DNA from: Lepus europaeus
Taxonomy: Eukaryota; Chordata; Mammalia; Lagomorpha; Leporidae
Direction: 5' to 3'
DNA length: 64,000 nt
Assembly: GCF_033115175.1 (NCBI RefSeq)
Contig: NC_084837.1
Coordinates: forward strand, 87,990,966 to 88,054,965
Shown here: one piece after another, positions 1 through 10,684 of the stretch
Layout of the letters: each line of letters opens with the position of its first letter
Position numbering within the stretch: the first letter of the stretch is position 1
Made by a program: the position numbers and the translations under genes
The notes under the pieces: generated by a model
The model's database searches: none
What the model saw: the letters and a program-made list of their open reading frames with translations, nothing else
Told to the model about the DNA's origin: nothing

Positions 1-282
1 AGCGTTACAGAGAAAGAAGATACAGAGAGAAAGAGATCTTCCATCCACTGGTTCACTCCCCAGATGGCCGCACTGCGAGGGCTGGGCCAGGCCAAAGCCA
101 GGAGCCAGGAGTTTCTCCACGAGAGCGCAGGGGCCCAAGCACTTGGGCCATCTTCTACTACTTTCCCAGGTGCACTAGCAGGGAACTGGATCGGAAGTGG
201 AGCAGCCGGGACTCAAACCTGTGCCCATATGGGATGTTGCCGTAGGCAGTGGCTTAACCTCTTACTCCACAGTGCTGGACAG
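1..282 (-). mobile_element. CSINE, truncated by the window edge
   Basis: Reads as an antisense C-repeat: the purine-rich GAGAGA tract comes first, then the 'ccactggttcactcc' segment, and it ends near 'ccacagtgctgg'. The A-rich tail lies outside the window. It has no counterpart in copy B, whose matching block stops at the equivalent of 835. Confidence 0.8.
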
Positions 283-454
283 GACAGAGGCTGGAAGAGT
301 GAGAGGCCCATGGAGGGGCCATCAGGCAAGGTGCTGCAGGTGGCAGGTGTTCAACAGTAAGCATGAGGACAGGCAGTCCTGTGCCACAGGAATAGCATTC
401 TGCCCGCAGCCATGCAGGCCTGAAGGAAGACCCAGAAAGGTGCACAGCACCAGG

Positions 455-716
455 GAGCTGGTTCAAGTCCCTGCTGCTCCTCGACCAATCCAGCCTAATG
501 CACCTGGGAAAGCAGTGGAGGATGGCCCAAATGTTTGGGCCCCTGCATCCACATGGGAGTCCTGGATGAAGCTTCTGGCTCCTGGCTTCAGCCCAGCTCA
601 GTCCTGGCCATTGCAGCTAATTGGGGAGTGAATCAGCAGATGGAAGATTCTCTCTCTAACTCTCTCTCCCCCTCTGTAACTCTTTCAAATAAATAAATCT
701 TTGGAAGAAAAAAAAA
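455..716 (+). mobile_element. CSINE, 5'-truncated
   Basis: Sense C-repeat lacking its first ~110 bases. It contains the 'gcacctgggaaagcag' and 'ggcccctgcatcc' blocks, a CT-rich stretch and an AATAAATAAATC tail. Confidence 0.8.
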
Positions 717-782
717 GAACCAGATACAAAATTATAGTGCCTTTTATTTTATTAGCAAAGGTTAAATTGAAATTTTTAAAAA

Positions 783-1079
783 AATTTTATTTATTTAAAT
801 GGCAGAGTTACAAAGAAAGAGAGACAGAGAGTTTTCCACTTGCTAGTTCACTTACCAAATGGCCATAATGGCCGGGGTAGGGCCAGGCAGAAGCCAGAGC
901 CAGAAGCTTCTTCAGAGTCTCCCACGTGGGTGCAGGGCCCAATCCTCCACTGCTTTCCCAGGCTTATTAGCAGGGAGCTGGATCAGAAGTGGAGCAGCCG
1001 GGATTAGAACCGGCACCCTTATGGGATGCTGGCGAGGCAGGCAGCAGCTTAACCTGTTATGCTACAGCACCAGGGCCCA
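783..1079 (-). mobile_element. CSINE at the inversion breakpoint
   Basis: Antisense C-repeat. The block shared in inverted form with copy B ends inside this element at about position 835, so this SINE marks one breakpoint of the inversion between the two copies. Confidence 0.85.
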
Positions 1080-1220
1080 CTCTGAAATTTTTAATACTTT
1101 GCTTATATGTATCCAAAATCAGGAAGTTTGCGATCATTGTTAATCATTTTTGTCTTCTCCCCCCACCCCATTCCTTCAAAACCCTTCAGTTATAAATATA
1201 AGGTTTTAGAATTCATTGTC

Positions 1221-1559
1221 CTTTTTTTTTTTTAAAGGTTTATTTATTTATTTGAAAGTCAGAGTTACACAGAGAGAGGAGAGGCAGAGAGAGAGAGAGG
1301 TCTTCCACCCACTGGTTCACTCCCAAGTTAGTCACAATGGCCAGAGCTGTGCCGATCCGAAGCCAGGAGCCAGGAGCTTCTTCAGGGTCTCCCACATGAG
1401 TGCAGGGTCCCAAGGACTTGGGCCATCTTCTACTGCTTTCCCAGGCCATAGCAGAGAGCTGGATTCGAAGTGGAGCAGCTGGGTCTCAAACTGACGCCCA
1501 TATGGGATGCCGGAGCAACAGGCCAGGGCATTAACCCACTATGCCACAGCACCAGACCC
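1221..1559 (-). mobile_element. CSINE
   Basis: Full-length antisense C-repeat beginning with a T-run and TTTATTTATTT and ending at 'ccacagcaccagacc'. Its inverted counterpart in copy B is 46328-46665. Confidence 0.85.
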
Positions 1560-1571
1560 TAATTCATTGTC

Positions 1572-1904
1572 TTTTCTTTTTTTAAGATTTTTATTTATTT
1601 GTTTGAGAAGCAGAGTTACAGACAGTGAGAGGGAGAGACAGAAAGGTCTCCATCCACTGGTTCACTCCCCAAATGGCCACAACAGCCGGAGCTGCACCGA
1701 TCCAAAGCTAGGATCCAGGAGCTTCTTACGGGTCTCCCATGCTGGTGCAGGGGCCCAACTACTTGGGCCATCTTCCACTGCTTTCCCAGGCCATAGCAGA
1801 GAGCTGGATGGGAAGAGGAGCAGCCGGGTACTAGAACCAGCGCCCATATGGAGTGCCGGCACCGCAGGTGGAGGATTAACCTACTGCACCACAGCGTGAG
1901 CCCC
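1572..1904 (-). mobile_element. CSINE
   Basis: Full-length antisense C-repeat. The copy B counterpart (45630-46315, plus strand) is split by a younger SINE in its A-rich tail, which is absent here. Confidence 0.85.
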
Positions 1905-2897
1905 TAATTCATTGTCTTTTAATACAAGACTCAAATGGAATTCACTTTCCCACATTCAAACATATCCATAATAGCAAAATAAACAAAGACTCCATAAAAT
2001 ACATTAATCCAATGCAATAAGCATTTATCATTGCTGGAAATAAAAACCCTGCAAGACAGATGAACGTGTAATTGTACCAAATGACATCAATGCTAAATAT
2101 TAAACAATAAACAGTGGTGCTTCTATTTTTTTAATTATAAGCAGCTGTCTGCACAAGTGCATTTCCCCTTCGATTGTTTCAAGATTAAAGGATTTTCTTT
2201 TTCTTTATCAATCAATGAAGCCTGGTTGCTAATTAAGGTTGGAGCATCTGAGGTGTGTCTGTTGCCTTTTAAGGGCAAGGTGTGAAAGGCCAAGTTTCCA
2301 GGAAGGCATCAGCCCAGAGGGGGACTTCAGCAGAGAGACCCCTAAAAACACACACCAAAGCGATGAAGCAGCGCCCCTTAGTGGCAGAAGGACAAAACTC
2401 TCGGTAGGCGAAGCACACAGCGCTAAAAATCTTGCTGAGACACACCATTTGGTGAGAGCAAAATAATTTTCCCTTTGAAAAATTAGCAAGAGTTAAGCAG
2501 AACATTTTAGAGTAATCATTGCAAAGTGGATTAGGGGGATTCACAGGGCGTTTAGAATGCCAGAAGGGAGCCATTGGATCTGCTGGGAAAAGTGAAAACC
2601 CAGGATGAACAGCCTGGAACATATAGGCAATGAAATTATCCCTAATGGAAGCAGCAGAGCAACCTCAGAGGCCATTTCTCCTCCGATGTGTCTCCCACGG
2701 AGAGGCGTCCAGGTGGAAATACACTGACTCCTCAGACAGACCGGGTACTTTCACACAGTTAGGGGAGCCTTTGGAATCACGAGGTCATTCACGTTAATAG
2801 CCAGCATCATCCCTCCTGCCAGCCGTAACTTACAAGTGGAGTCACTGAGACTCCGGGAGTCCAGGTAAGGGCAGGGTGGGTACTGAAACGTGGCGGG
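1905..2897. other. AT-rich non-repetitive stretch, no gene
   Basis: No SINE and no convincing exon. The part from about 2020 to 2460 is AT-rich with many homeodomain/TCF-like words ('taattaagg', 'atcaatcaatga', 'caagattaaagg') and is preserved with few changes in inverted copy B (about 45040-45580). It could be an old conserved non-coding element, but that is inference. Confidence 0.35.
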
Positions 2898-3229
2898 GAG
2901 GGGCAGGCGCGGTGGCCCAGCAGGTTATGCTGCCGCTTAGGACTCCTGCATCCCATAGCAGAGCGCGGGTTCAAGTCCCGGCCGCTCCACTTCCAATCCA
3001 GCTTCCTGCTAACGCAGCTGGGACGGCAGCAGAGGAGGGCCCACATGCGAGGATCCCCGACACCCACGTGGGAGACTCAGATGGAGTTTCTGGCTCCTGA
3101 CTATGCCCTGGCCCAGACCTAGCTGTCACGGGTATTTGGGGAGTGAACCAGTAGATGGAAGCTCGCTCTTCCCTCTCTCTCACTCTCTTGCTCTCTCTTG
3201 CTCTCGCTCTGTCACCTTGCCTTTTAAAT
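2898..3229 (+). mobile_element. CSINE
   Basis: Sense C-repeat starting 'ggggcaggcgcggtggcccag' with a long CT-rich tract near the 3' end. The inverted copy B counterpart is about 44301-44627. Confidence 0.85.
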
Positions 3230-3738
3230 CAATTTTTTTTTCAAAAAAATTTAAATGCCATAGTTCAGAATTCTGTAGCCCTGTAAGCGCGTTCATCCAC
3301 AGTCTACCATAATAGCTTATACTCCAAGTTTCTAGAACTCTGATCATTTCCTAGCCGAAAGGTGGCACAGCCGGGTCACTACTGCATGAACTCTGTAACC
3401 AAACGCTTGGGTTCAAAATGACTTTCCCAGGGACTGGGTATACAGACATGGCAGTCACTTCATCCCTTCTCCATGAGGGGTCTTTCAAAACATCCATGGA
3501 AAATGTGCATTATGGGAGGAAAAAGTATGCATGAATTTCAAAAAATGTTTGCACCAAAATACATTTTGAATTCCATTTTCCAAGAACTTTTAAAATTATC
3601 CCCATCTGCCAGCTGTCAACAAGGGTGAATGACTCGGGAGGGAAGAGTTCAGAAAGGAACAGAACTTGAACGTTTTTGTCAGGCGTATGCATGTTTCAGC
3701 ACTGTTTGTGTTGCCACGTGCACGTTGTACTAGTGTGA
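3230..3738. other. Unassigned non-coding sequence
   Basis: About 500 bases with no recognised gene or repeat. They are present inverted in copy B at about 43796-44300. Confidence 0.4.
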
Positions 3739-3771
3739 TACACTTATTTATTTGAAAGGCAGAATTAGAGC

Positions 3772-3804
<33 letters not shown>

Positions 3805-4046
3805 CTTCCATCTGCTAGTTCACTCCCCAAATGGCCACAATGGCCAGGGCTGTGTCAGACCAATGCCAGGAGCCTGGAATTCCATCCTGTCTCCTACATG
3901 GGTGGCAGGGGACCAAGCACTTGGGCCATCTGCTTCCTCAGACTCACTCGCAGGGAGCTGGGATGTGGGACTCCAAGCAGGGTAGATATGATACGCCAGC
4001 ATCGCAGGCAGTAGCTCAGCCCACTATGCTGCAACACTGACCCCAC
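3739..4046 (-). mobile_element. CSINE
   Basis: Antisense C-repeat with a pure (GA)n tract at about 3773-3802. The copy B counterpart is 43497-43795 on the plus strand, with a shorter (CT)n tract. Confidence 0.85.
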
Positions 4047-4701
4047 TAGGTGATCTTAAATAAAGAAAGAAATACAGAGCGTTTCAAAACTGGCTTCCAT
4101 AAGCACTCTGGCCCTTGGAGCTCACCTCCAGGATTTCTTTTATGCACTTAGCCTCCCTGTCCTCTTAGCTGTTTGTTAGAATGCCCACCTTCCCCAGGCT
4201 GAGCTTTTGATGAGACCTTTTGATTTTAATCCAGCGGTTGCTGATGTCTGCACTCCCATACAGATGCTCCACACTCCTCTGCAGCCTGAGCACGTGGGTG
4301 CTCAGCCTGGGGGAGCCTGAAGTCAGGCACCAGCAAAACAGAGCCACAGTCAGAGATTTCCATCAGCAACACAGTGCTGAAAGCTGCGAGAGCAGTGGGC
4401 TGTCCTGTGGCCTGGGGTCCTTGGACAGCCAAGGGAAGGGAAAGCCAAAGAGAAGAGGCCATCAGGCATCCCACCCGGCGTGGCACTGCACTGTGGCCCA
4501 GGACAAACCAGACCATGCCCAGCTCCTGCAGGCCACTGCCATTTACAAGCAGGCAGAAATCCGCGAACACCTTCACAAGGACTTTCAGTATCGTGGGGGG
4601 GGGGGGGGGGGCTGGGGGGGGGGTTGAACAAACAGCCCTGCAACCTTTGCACAGCTTAAAACTTTTTTTTTGTTTGTTTTTTAATTTAAAAGTTACATAG
4701 A
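4047..4701. other. Unassigned sequence with an open stretch and a G-run
   Basis: Contains a 408-base open stretch (4220-4627, plus) that I do not recognise. It is kept in copy B but has no splice or start context, so I do not call it a gene. It ends in a run of guanines at about 4595-4624, where copy B has a (TG)n/(CA)n repeat instead. Confidence 0.4.
4594..4624 (+). repeat. Poly-G tract
   Basis: Two G-runs separated by 'ct'. Copy B at about 42911-42952 carries ten C followed by alternating CA at the same site. This is a candidate G-quadruplex, or a collapse-prone simple repeat. Confidence 0.8.
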
Positions 4702-5012
4702 GGGGCCAGCGCTGTGGTGTAGTTGGTAAAGCCGCTGCCTGCAGTGCCAGCATTCCATATGGGCGCCGGTTCGAGTCCCGGCTGCTCCACTTTGAATCCA
4801 GCTGTCTGCTGTGGCCTGGGAAAGCAGTAGAATCCGGCCCAAGTCCTTGGGCCCCTGCACCCAAGTGGGAGAGCTGGAAGACGCTCCTGGCTTCGGATTG
4901 GCACAGCTCCAGCCGCTGCAGTCAATTGGGGAGTGAACCAGTGGATGGAAGACCTCTCTCTGCCTCTCCTTCTCTGTGTAACTCTTTCAAATAAATATTT
5001 TTTTAAAAAACA
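4702..5012 (+). mobile_element. CSINE
   Basis: Full-length sense C-repeat. Both flanks carry a similar 'acatagagg' word (before 4702 and at 5031-5039), a likely target-site duplication. The copy B counterpart is 42543-42847 on the minus strand. Confidence 0.85.
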
Positions 5013-5037
5013 ATTAACTAAATGAAATTCACATAGA

Positions 5038-5361
5038 GGGGCAGACGCTGTGGCGTACTAGGTTAAACCTCGACCTCTGGCCCCAGCATCCCATATGGGT
5101 GCCAGTTTGAGTCCCAGCTGCTCCATATTCGATCCAGCTCCCTGCTGATGCATCTGGAAAGCAGCAGCAGATGACCCAAGTGCTTGGGTCCCTGCATCCA
5201 CGTGGGAGACCTGGAAGAAACTCCTGGCTCCTGGCTTCAGATCAGCCCAGCTCCGAGTGTTGCAGCCATTTGGGGAGTGAACCAGTGAATGGAAGAATTC
5301 TCTCTCTCTCTCTCTGTCTCTCCATCAGTAATTCTGCCTCTCAAATAAATAAATCTTTAAA
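5038..5361 (+). mobile_element. CSINE spanning the second inversion breakpoint
   Basis: Sense C-repeat. Only its last ~110 bases (from 5248) exist in copy B, where they follow the inverted block at 47052. The first ~210 bases are missing there. Confidence 0.85.
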
Positions 5362-5614
5362 AAGAGAGAGAAAGAGAGGGAGACAGAGATTTTCCCTTGA
5401 TGGCTCAATCCCTAATTGGCTGGAATGGCCAGGGCTGGGCCAGCCCAAAGCCAGGAGCCAGGAGCTTCATCCAGGTCCGCCACCTTCTGCTGCCTCCCAT
5501 GTGCGTTAGCAAGGAGCTGGATGGAAGAGGAGCAGCTGGGACATGAACTGGCGCCACATGGGATGCCAGAGTCAAGGCGGAGGCTTAGCCTACTACGCCC
5601 CAGTGCCAGCCACC
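5362..5614 (-). mobile_element. CSINE abutting the previous one tail-to-tail
   Basis: Antisense C-repeat joined to the A-rich tail of the preceding sense element, so the pair forms an imperfect inverted repeat. The copy B counterpart is 47523-47770. Confidence 0.8.
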
Positions 5615-5931
5615 CTGTACAAGTTTCCTAATCTCCTCTGCAGAGCACCGGTGTATTAATTAGGGTAATGCTAGCTGCTACAAGTTTATATCACCAAGAA
5701 TCCACCAAGAATGCTCCCAGGTTCGGGTAGGCAAGGTTTTGCTCTGCAGAGTCCTCCAGGTTTCCAAGTTGATTGGGGGGAGGGGAGGATCCGCCATCTT
5801 TAATGATGACTTCCCAGATGCCTGGGACCTTGGCATCCAGCAGTGGATCCAGGTGGAGCATGCATGGGGGTCGCCATGGGCCAGGTCTGGATGTGGGGCA
5901 CTACATTCCACCCATTAGAAGTCAGTCAAGA
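5615..5931. other. Unassigned non-coding sequence
   Basis: No gene seen. The stretch is present in copy B at about 47771-48093. It may be an old repeat, but I cannot name the family. Confidence 0.35.
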
Positions 5932-6256
5932 TGCCAGCGCTGGGATATAGCGGGTAAAGCCACCGCCTGCAGCACCAGCATCCTATATAAGTGCTGGTTC
6001 GAGACCCGGCTGCTAACTTCCAATCCAGCTCTCTGCTATGGCCTGGGAAAGCAGCAGAAGATGGCCCAAATCCTTGGGCCCCTGCACCCACGTGGGAGAC
6101 CTGGAAGAAGCTCCTGGCTCCTGGCTTCGGATCAGCTCAGCTCCAGCCATTGCAGCCATTTGGGGAGTGTGCCAGTGGGTGGAAGACCTTTCTCTCTCTC
6201 TGCCTCTGCCTCTCTGTAACTCTGCCTTTCAAATAAATACTTAAAAAAAAAAAAAA
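5932..6256 (+). mobile_element. CSINE
   Basis: Sense C-repeat ending in a 14-base poly(A) after AAATAAATAC. It lies at the end of the LTR-like segment of the minus-strand ERV remnant. The copy B counterpart is 48094-48417. Confidence 0.85.
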
Positions 6257-6960
6257 GTCAGTCACATGGCCACACCTATCTATCTGCCAGGGAGGCTGGG
6301 GAGTGTGGTTCATCTCTGTGCCACAGAAAAGGAGGACATGACGCTGATGCACAGAGTCAGTGTCCACCACAAGAAATCACGCACTGAGGGATTGTGCCGA
6401 GTCTCAGAGGTGGTGTTGTGATGGACACTGGACTCACTGGATCCTGGGGACGGCAGGGCAGGGCAGGGCTGGGCGGCAGGGACAAAGAGCAGTGGAGGCC
6501 TGAACATCGTCAGGGGAGGGCAGAGCAGACTGACGCCTCTGGGCTAAGGGTTTCCACTGAGGCACCCCGGTAGTCACAGATGCTGTTCACCAAAGGCTGT
6601 CACTGCCCTGCCTTCAGGCCACGGGGTGGGAAGGCAACTCCTGCCCCAGCCACGCCCATTGCTGGGGGTGTGGTCATGGGACTAAGTTCTGGCATGGTGT
6701 TACTGGACCTGACAGCCCACTTGATGCGGGGTAGGGAGAACAGAGCCCAGGGACAGGGCAGGAGCTCACAACAACAACAAACAAAAGTTACTGAACAAGA
6801 GCGAGGTTTTAGATGTGTAATTGCTGGTCAGGCTTGCTTCCACATTTTTGTCTCATTCCATGACACAGAAGTTTCTCATCTTCAGAAAAACTCCCATTGT
6901 CTTCAGCTTGTCTCACACGGTAGGCCAACGTCTAGCCAGCTCCCTTAGTACCTCCCCTCA
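6257..6960 (-). repeat. LTR-like segment (3' LTR of the ERV remnant), copy A
   Basis: Lies just downstream of the env tail after a purine-rich tract (minus strand 'gaggggagg', about 6950-6958). Blocks around 6700-6960 resemble the segments at 14900-15285 and 16435-16960, which suggests one LTR family. Exact ends were not resolved. Confidence 0.5.
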
Positions 6961-6979
6961 AGAGAAGTAACCCACAGTC

Positions 6980-7330
6980 TTATGCGGGGCGGGGGGAGAG
7001 TGAAGGTCCATATTCTGCATTGTCTTCAAGCTGGCATATGGGGGCGTGGAGCTGGTTACGGGTACTCTTCTCTTGAGGTCTGCCCTGTGGTGTTGGAAAA
7101 GATGGTCCGGCGTGGTTCACCGGGCTGATCATGTCATCTGATGGACGCACAGACTGGAGGCCCTGCCTCATCATCATCTGGAGCCGCACACCTTCTATTC
7201 TGTTAGAGACAAAACAAACGGTGCAGTAAAGACACAGGGTCCAAGGAGCAGTGAGAGTATGAGAGCTATAAGGCTGAGGAGAGACAAAAACTGGGATTTC
7301 CACAACCCAGTGTGGGGCCAGAGATTCCAA
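6980..7330 (-). pseudogene. ERV env transmembrane C-terminal remnant
   Basis: The minus-strand frame is open for 116 codons and includes 'SNRIEGVRLQMMMRQGLQSV'. This resembles the membrane-proximal cytoplasmic tail of class I ERV Env proteins. The surface subunit and most of the transmembrane subunit are missing. It is directly followed by the LTR-like segment. The copy B equivalent is 49156-49506. Confidence 0.65.
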
Positions 7331-7559
7331 CCCTGTTCAGCCTGGTCCTAGCGCTGCCTGGCCTCAACCAAGAGATGATAAATACAGTTTACATTGTCCT
7401 GTTTGACCCAAACACAACCATCTCGCAGCACCCCCCCTTGGGCAGCAGTTAGCATGCCTAAGGCCCCCTGTTTTGAAGGACTAGGCTTGGCCATCCTTGC
7501 GCAGGGGCCCTAACCATGACAGCCTTTCCCTGGGAAAAGGCTGTGTTTTGTTCTCGCTC

Positions 7560-7960
7560 CCTGCTTTATTATTTCCTGTATCTAGGGATCTACAACCGGC
7601 TAGAGAAACGGCGGAGCTGTCTTAAGGCTGTCGGAGTAGGGCTTTGCTGCACGGCCCATGTCCTCTCTGGGTCAGCCTCTGTCCCCAGGGGTGAGCACGA
7701 GCCCTAAACAGTCTGCTTCTGACAGTAACCACCTTCTGCTAGGAAGTTAAGGGTGTTAGTCAAAGGTCCCAACCTGGAGTCTTGAGAGAACACAGCAGCA
7801 AATCATCTACATATTAATGGATCTCTCTACCTGCCTCAAGAGACTGGTTCTTTAGGTGCTCTGCAGGGGCCTGTCCAAATAGGTGGTAGCACTGTCCAAG
7901 TTAGCTGTAACTCTATGCCATTGGCAACTAAGAACCCACAGGAGGGGCCTTTAGGCTTAA
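7560..7960 (-). pseudogene. ERV pol reverse transcriptase remnant
   Basis: Shifting minus-strand frames show 'TWTVLP' (7884-7901), then an 'HLFGQ' word, then the polymerase box 'YVDDLLLC' (YVDD at 7802-7813), then a thumb-region word near 'ALRQLRRFL'. The order and spacing match the RT palm of gammaretrovirus-like elements. Several in-frame stops and frameshifts show it is dead. RNase H and integrase were not found before env. Confidence 0.8.
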
Positions 7961-8004
7961 TGATAATAGAGCAGGCCAGGTATGTGTGAGGCCCAGACCT
8001 CTCT

Positions 8005-8240
8005 TCACATGGGGTATCGGAAGAGACATTGCAACACAGGCATAAATCTCCTTAGGGAAGGCACCATGTGAACCCTCATTACCAGGCAGGACCGGGAAGA
8101 GGTTAGCACGGAATAGGCAACTCCAGAATCTAAAAGAAAAGGCATGGCCTGCCTGCAGCATCCAACGACCCTAGGCCCTGGCCCCCCGGTAGCAGCGGTC
8201 GGCTTTGGAGCAGATGGAGGGAAGGGCTTCCTGGGCACAG
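8005..8240 (-). pseudogene. ERV protease remnant
   Basis: The minus-strand frame contains 'PFLLDSGVAYSVLT', with the aspartic protease D-S-G triad at 8122-8136, preceded by a proline-rich linker. The flap and C-terminal half are not recognisable. It sits between nucleocapsid (upstream, higher coordinates) and the RT remnant. Confidence 0.8.
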
Positions 8241-9340
8241 GGCCAGCAGGGCCTGTGGTGCTGACCTGGGAGTCCCCCTACCCTCGGGGCAATGCGGTGA
8301 CCCAGCTCTTGGCAGAGAGGCCAGGGCTCTTTCAGAGGCCAGCTTCTGTTGTGACAGCCGCTCGCCCCGTGCCCTGGCTTCCACGTGGAACGCAGATGCT
8401 ATGTGGGCAGAAGTGGCCTCACTGGGTCTCCTCGATGGCAGGCAGATCACTGCGGAAAGCAGCTATTGGCTGGGCCTGCCACGCTCCTCTACCACTCCAC
8501 CTGCTTAGCTCCTTCCTCTTCCTTCTGGTCTCTGTCACAGTAGACCTGGGGCAGCCTTTCGCATGTCAGCCAAGGGGTGCTCGGTCCTATCCCTAACGTT
8601 TGAAGCTTCCTTCTACTACCAGGAATGGCCTGAGTTGGGAACCTACAGTCAGGGGCATCTTTAGACTGTGTGTTTTCCTGTGAGCGAGGAGAACCGTGTC
8701 CTTCTGGTAAGAGTGAACGTGTCAGTGAGCTCACACCGTCCATCTATCCATGTAGAGCTTCCCATCTCCCTCTTTGTGTCTCGTATTGTAAAGAGGCCTC
8801 CTGTCCTAAGCATTCCCCCAGGAGCCGTTCAGTCCCACGTGTCCTGTAGGGGGTACCTCCCAGTGGCTTCTACACTCAAGGCTGAGGGCTGAATCTCCAG
8901 GCACAGGAGAGCAGAGGGCACAGGGATGCTGGGTACCCACAGGGGCACTGTTCTGCGGTGGCAGTTCTTTTGGCTTTGCCTCAGGGTGGGCTCTTGGTGG
9001 CAGATTAAGTTTTAGCATGGATGAGTCCAGCTTGCAGTTTTTATAGAGTTCATGATTTTCTCTTAGCGCCATAAAGGCCTGCACGTCGGAGACTTCTGTC
9101 CACTTACTATGCCCACGGCAGAACAGGTCTAGCTATAAAATGGTATTATAATTTAAAGTTCCATTGTCTGGCCAGGCTTTCTGGGCACCTAATTTATATT
9201 GTGGCCAGGTGGTGCTGCAAAGAGAAATTAGCCACTTCATTCATCCTTAAAGTCAGTGAAGGAGGGGGGGTCAAACCGTGACCAATTTTTGAGAATCCGT
9301 CCTAGAGGTGAGCCGAGGGGGATGAGGGTCGGTTCCCCAT
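8241..9340 (-). pseudogene. ERV gag remnant (matrix, p12, capsid end, nucleocapsid)
   Basis: Starts at the ATG at 9340-9338 with Met-Gly-Asn, a myristoylation-type start, and is frameshifted within about 12 codons. A matrix-like word 'SPLGRILKNW' lies near 9300-9260 and 'VQAFMALRENHELYKNC' near 9080-9020. A proline-rich p12-like stretch follows. A 'DRDQKEEEGAKQVE' word near 8550-8490 resembles the end of capsid, and 'CQELGH' near 8310 is a decayed nucleocapsid zinc knuckle. Most of capsid is deleted. Confidence 0.7.
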
Positions 9341-10394
9341 CTGAAAGGGAACAGGGAAGCTAGGGCAGGCGTCCCCGCCATCCGAAGCGCTGCCACCTCC
9401 CGACGCCTGGAGAGCTCCATGTAAGTTCTTCCCAGGGCTTCGGGAGTGAGCGTGGAGCATGTGGGCTGCGGGCCAGGGGATTCCACACTTCACTGGCATT
9501 TACCCCATACCCCATTAATGTGTTGACCACACAGCCCGGCTCATTTCTGGTATCCGTATGCACCACATGAGCCATCTGCAACCGTGTCGAAGTGTCCTTG
9601 GGGACCTCTCCTCCCTTTTGGCTGCACCTCCCACAAAATGCCCGGCTATTTAACGTTCAGCTTGTCTGAGCCTCTGTCAGTCACCCTGTAGAGCATCTGG
9701 CCTGTTGACAGAGCCTGCTGGCTTGGGCAGGACAAGAGCATGCATTTATCCCATTTTTGGTTTTGTTTGTTTACCCTTTAATTCGACCAGCCATGACTGC
9801 TGGGTAGCTACTGGCAAAATGCACGCGGCTACTGAGTAAAACCCCAGGCCTGACACAGGTGTCCTGTCTAGTGGCAAGGATTTCCCCTGGGTGCATTGCT
9901 GGACCCCTATGTAGACATTCTGCCCCCAACTTGGGGAGGTTAACCTTTAGCGCCTGGGGACCCTGAGTACCTGGAGAAGGCAGGGGAGGGGTGCGAGCGA
10001 GGTTAGGAGTGCAGTGGGGGAGGGCAGCCAGCTCCCTGTCTCAGCGACGACCGAGCATACATTCCCGCCACCCTCTGCAGCCCCCTGATAGACAGGAAGC
10101 AACCCTAGGTCCACAGCCAGGCACAAAGGGCCCAGCTGACTCCAGCCTAATGTGCAGAAGGACAAAGAGCCCCCAGGACTCAAAAACTGAAAACCAAACA
10201 GGATGTGGTTACAGCTGGACTCGGCCAGCTCCAGATGCTGACTCCCAGCAATGAGATGGTCCTGAGATGTGTGATGCTTGCAAAACCTGCCCCAACTTCC
10301 CCCAGCCCAAAGGACACAAAGCCTTAGGCTCCTGCTCGAGAACACCTCTCACTGAGGGAGCTTTCCTTTGCTTCAATAGAACTTTGCTCTCCCT
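9341..10394. other. ERV leader / unassigned sequence
   Basis: Upstream of the gag start on the minus strand. No 5' LTR or primer-binding site could be fixed. Several short open stretches look fortuitous. The copy B counterpart is about 51517-52572. Confidence 0.35.
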
Positions 10395-10684
10395 CGGGAC
10401 TGGCATTGTGGTGTCGTGGGTCAAGCTGCTGTCTGCAACGCCAACATCCACTACGAGCACTGATTCGAGGCCCAGCTGCTCCGCTTCGGATCCAGCTCCC
10501 TACTAATGTGCCTGGGAAAGCAGCAGAAGAGGGCCCCAGTTCATGTGCCCCTGCCAACCACACGGGAGATCCAGATGGAATTCTAGGCTCCTGGCTCTGC
10601 TGTAGCTACTTGGGGAAGGAATGGGAAGATGGAAGTCCTGTCTCTCCCTCTCTGTAACTCTACCCTTTAAATAAGTAAGACATA
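10395..10684 (+). mobile_element. CSINE, left partner of the copy-B deletion
   Basis: Sense C-repeat. Its first ~125 bases are found in copy B at 52573 onward, but from 'gcctgggaaagcag' copy B continues as the SINE at 12913. Confidence 0.85.

Larger units (their letters stand above)
6257..9340 (-). mobile_element. Degraded class I endogenous retrovirus, copy A
   Basis: A minus-strand provirus remnant. In transcription order from 9340 down it has a gag start, matrix and p12-like pieces, the end of capsid and nucleocapsid, protease, a central RT fragment with a YVDD box, an env transmembrane tail, and a 3' LTR-like segment. Large parts are missing (most of capsid, RNase H, integrase, env surface unit), and stops and frameshifts interrupt every reading frame, so it is non-functional. 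The gammaretrovirus-like class I assignment rests on the single-knuckle-type NC, the 'LLDSG' protease box and 'TWTVLP' in RT. The same remnant sits in copy B, so it predates the duplication. Confidence 0.8.

Noticed and set aside
64-1899. Many 60-150 codon open frames with '[15 protein letters not shown]'-type peptides throughout the window
   Set aside because: These are translations of C-repeat SINEs, not proteins.
4220-4627. 135-codon open frame kept in both copies
   Set aside because: No recognisable domain and no splice or start context. It is open on several overlapping frames and ends in the G-run. Preservation is explained by the recent duplication.
4702-4800. tRNA gene suggested by the box-B-like 'ggttcgagtcccggc' word, seen in many places
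   Set aside because: It is the tRNA-derived head of CSINEs. No intact cloverleaf is expected.
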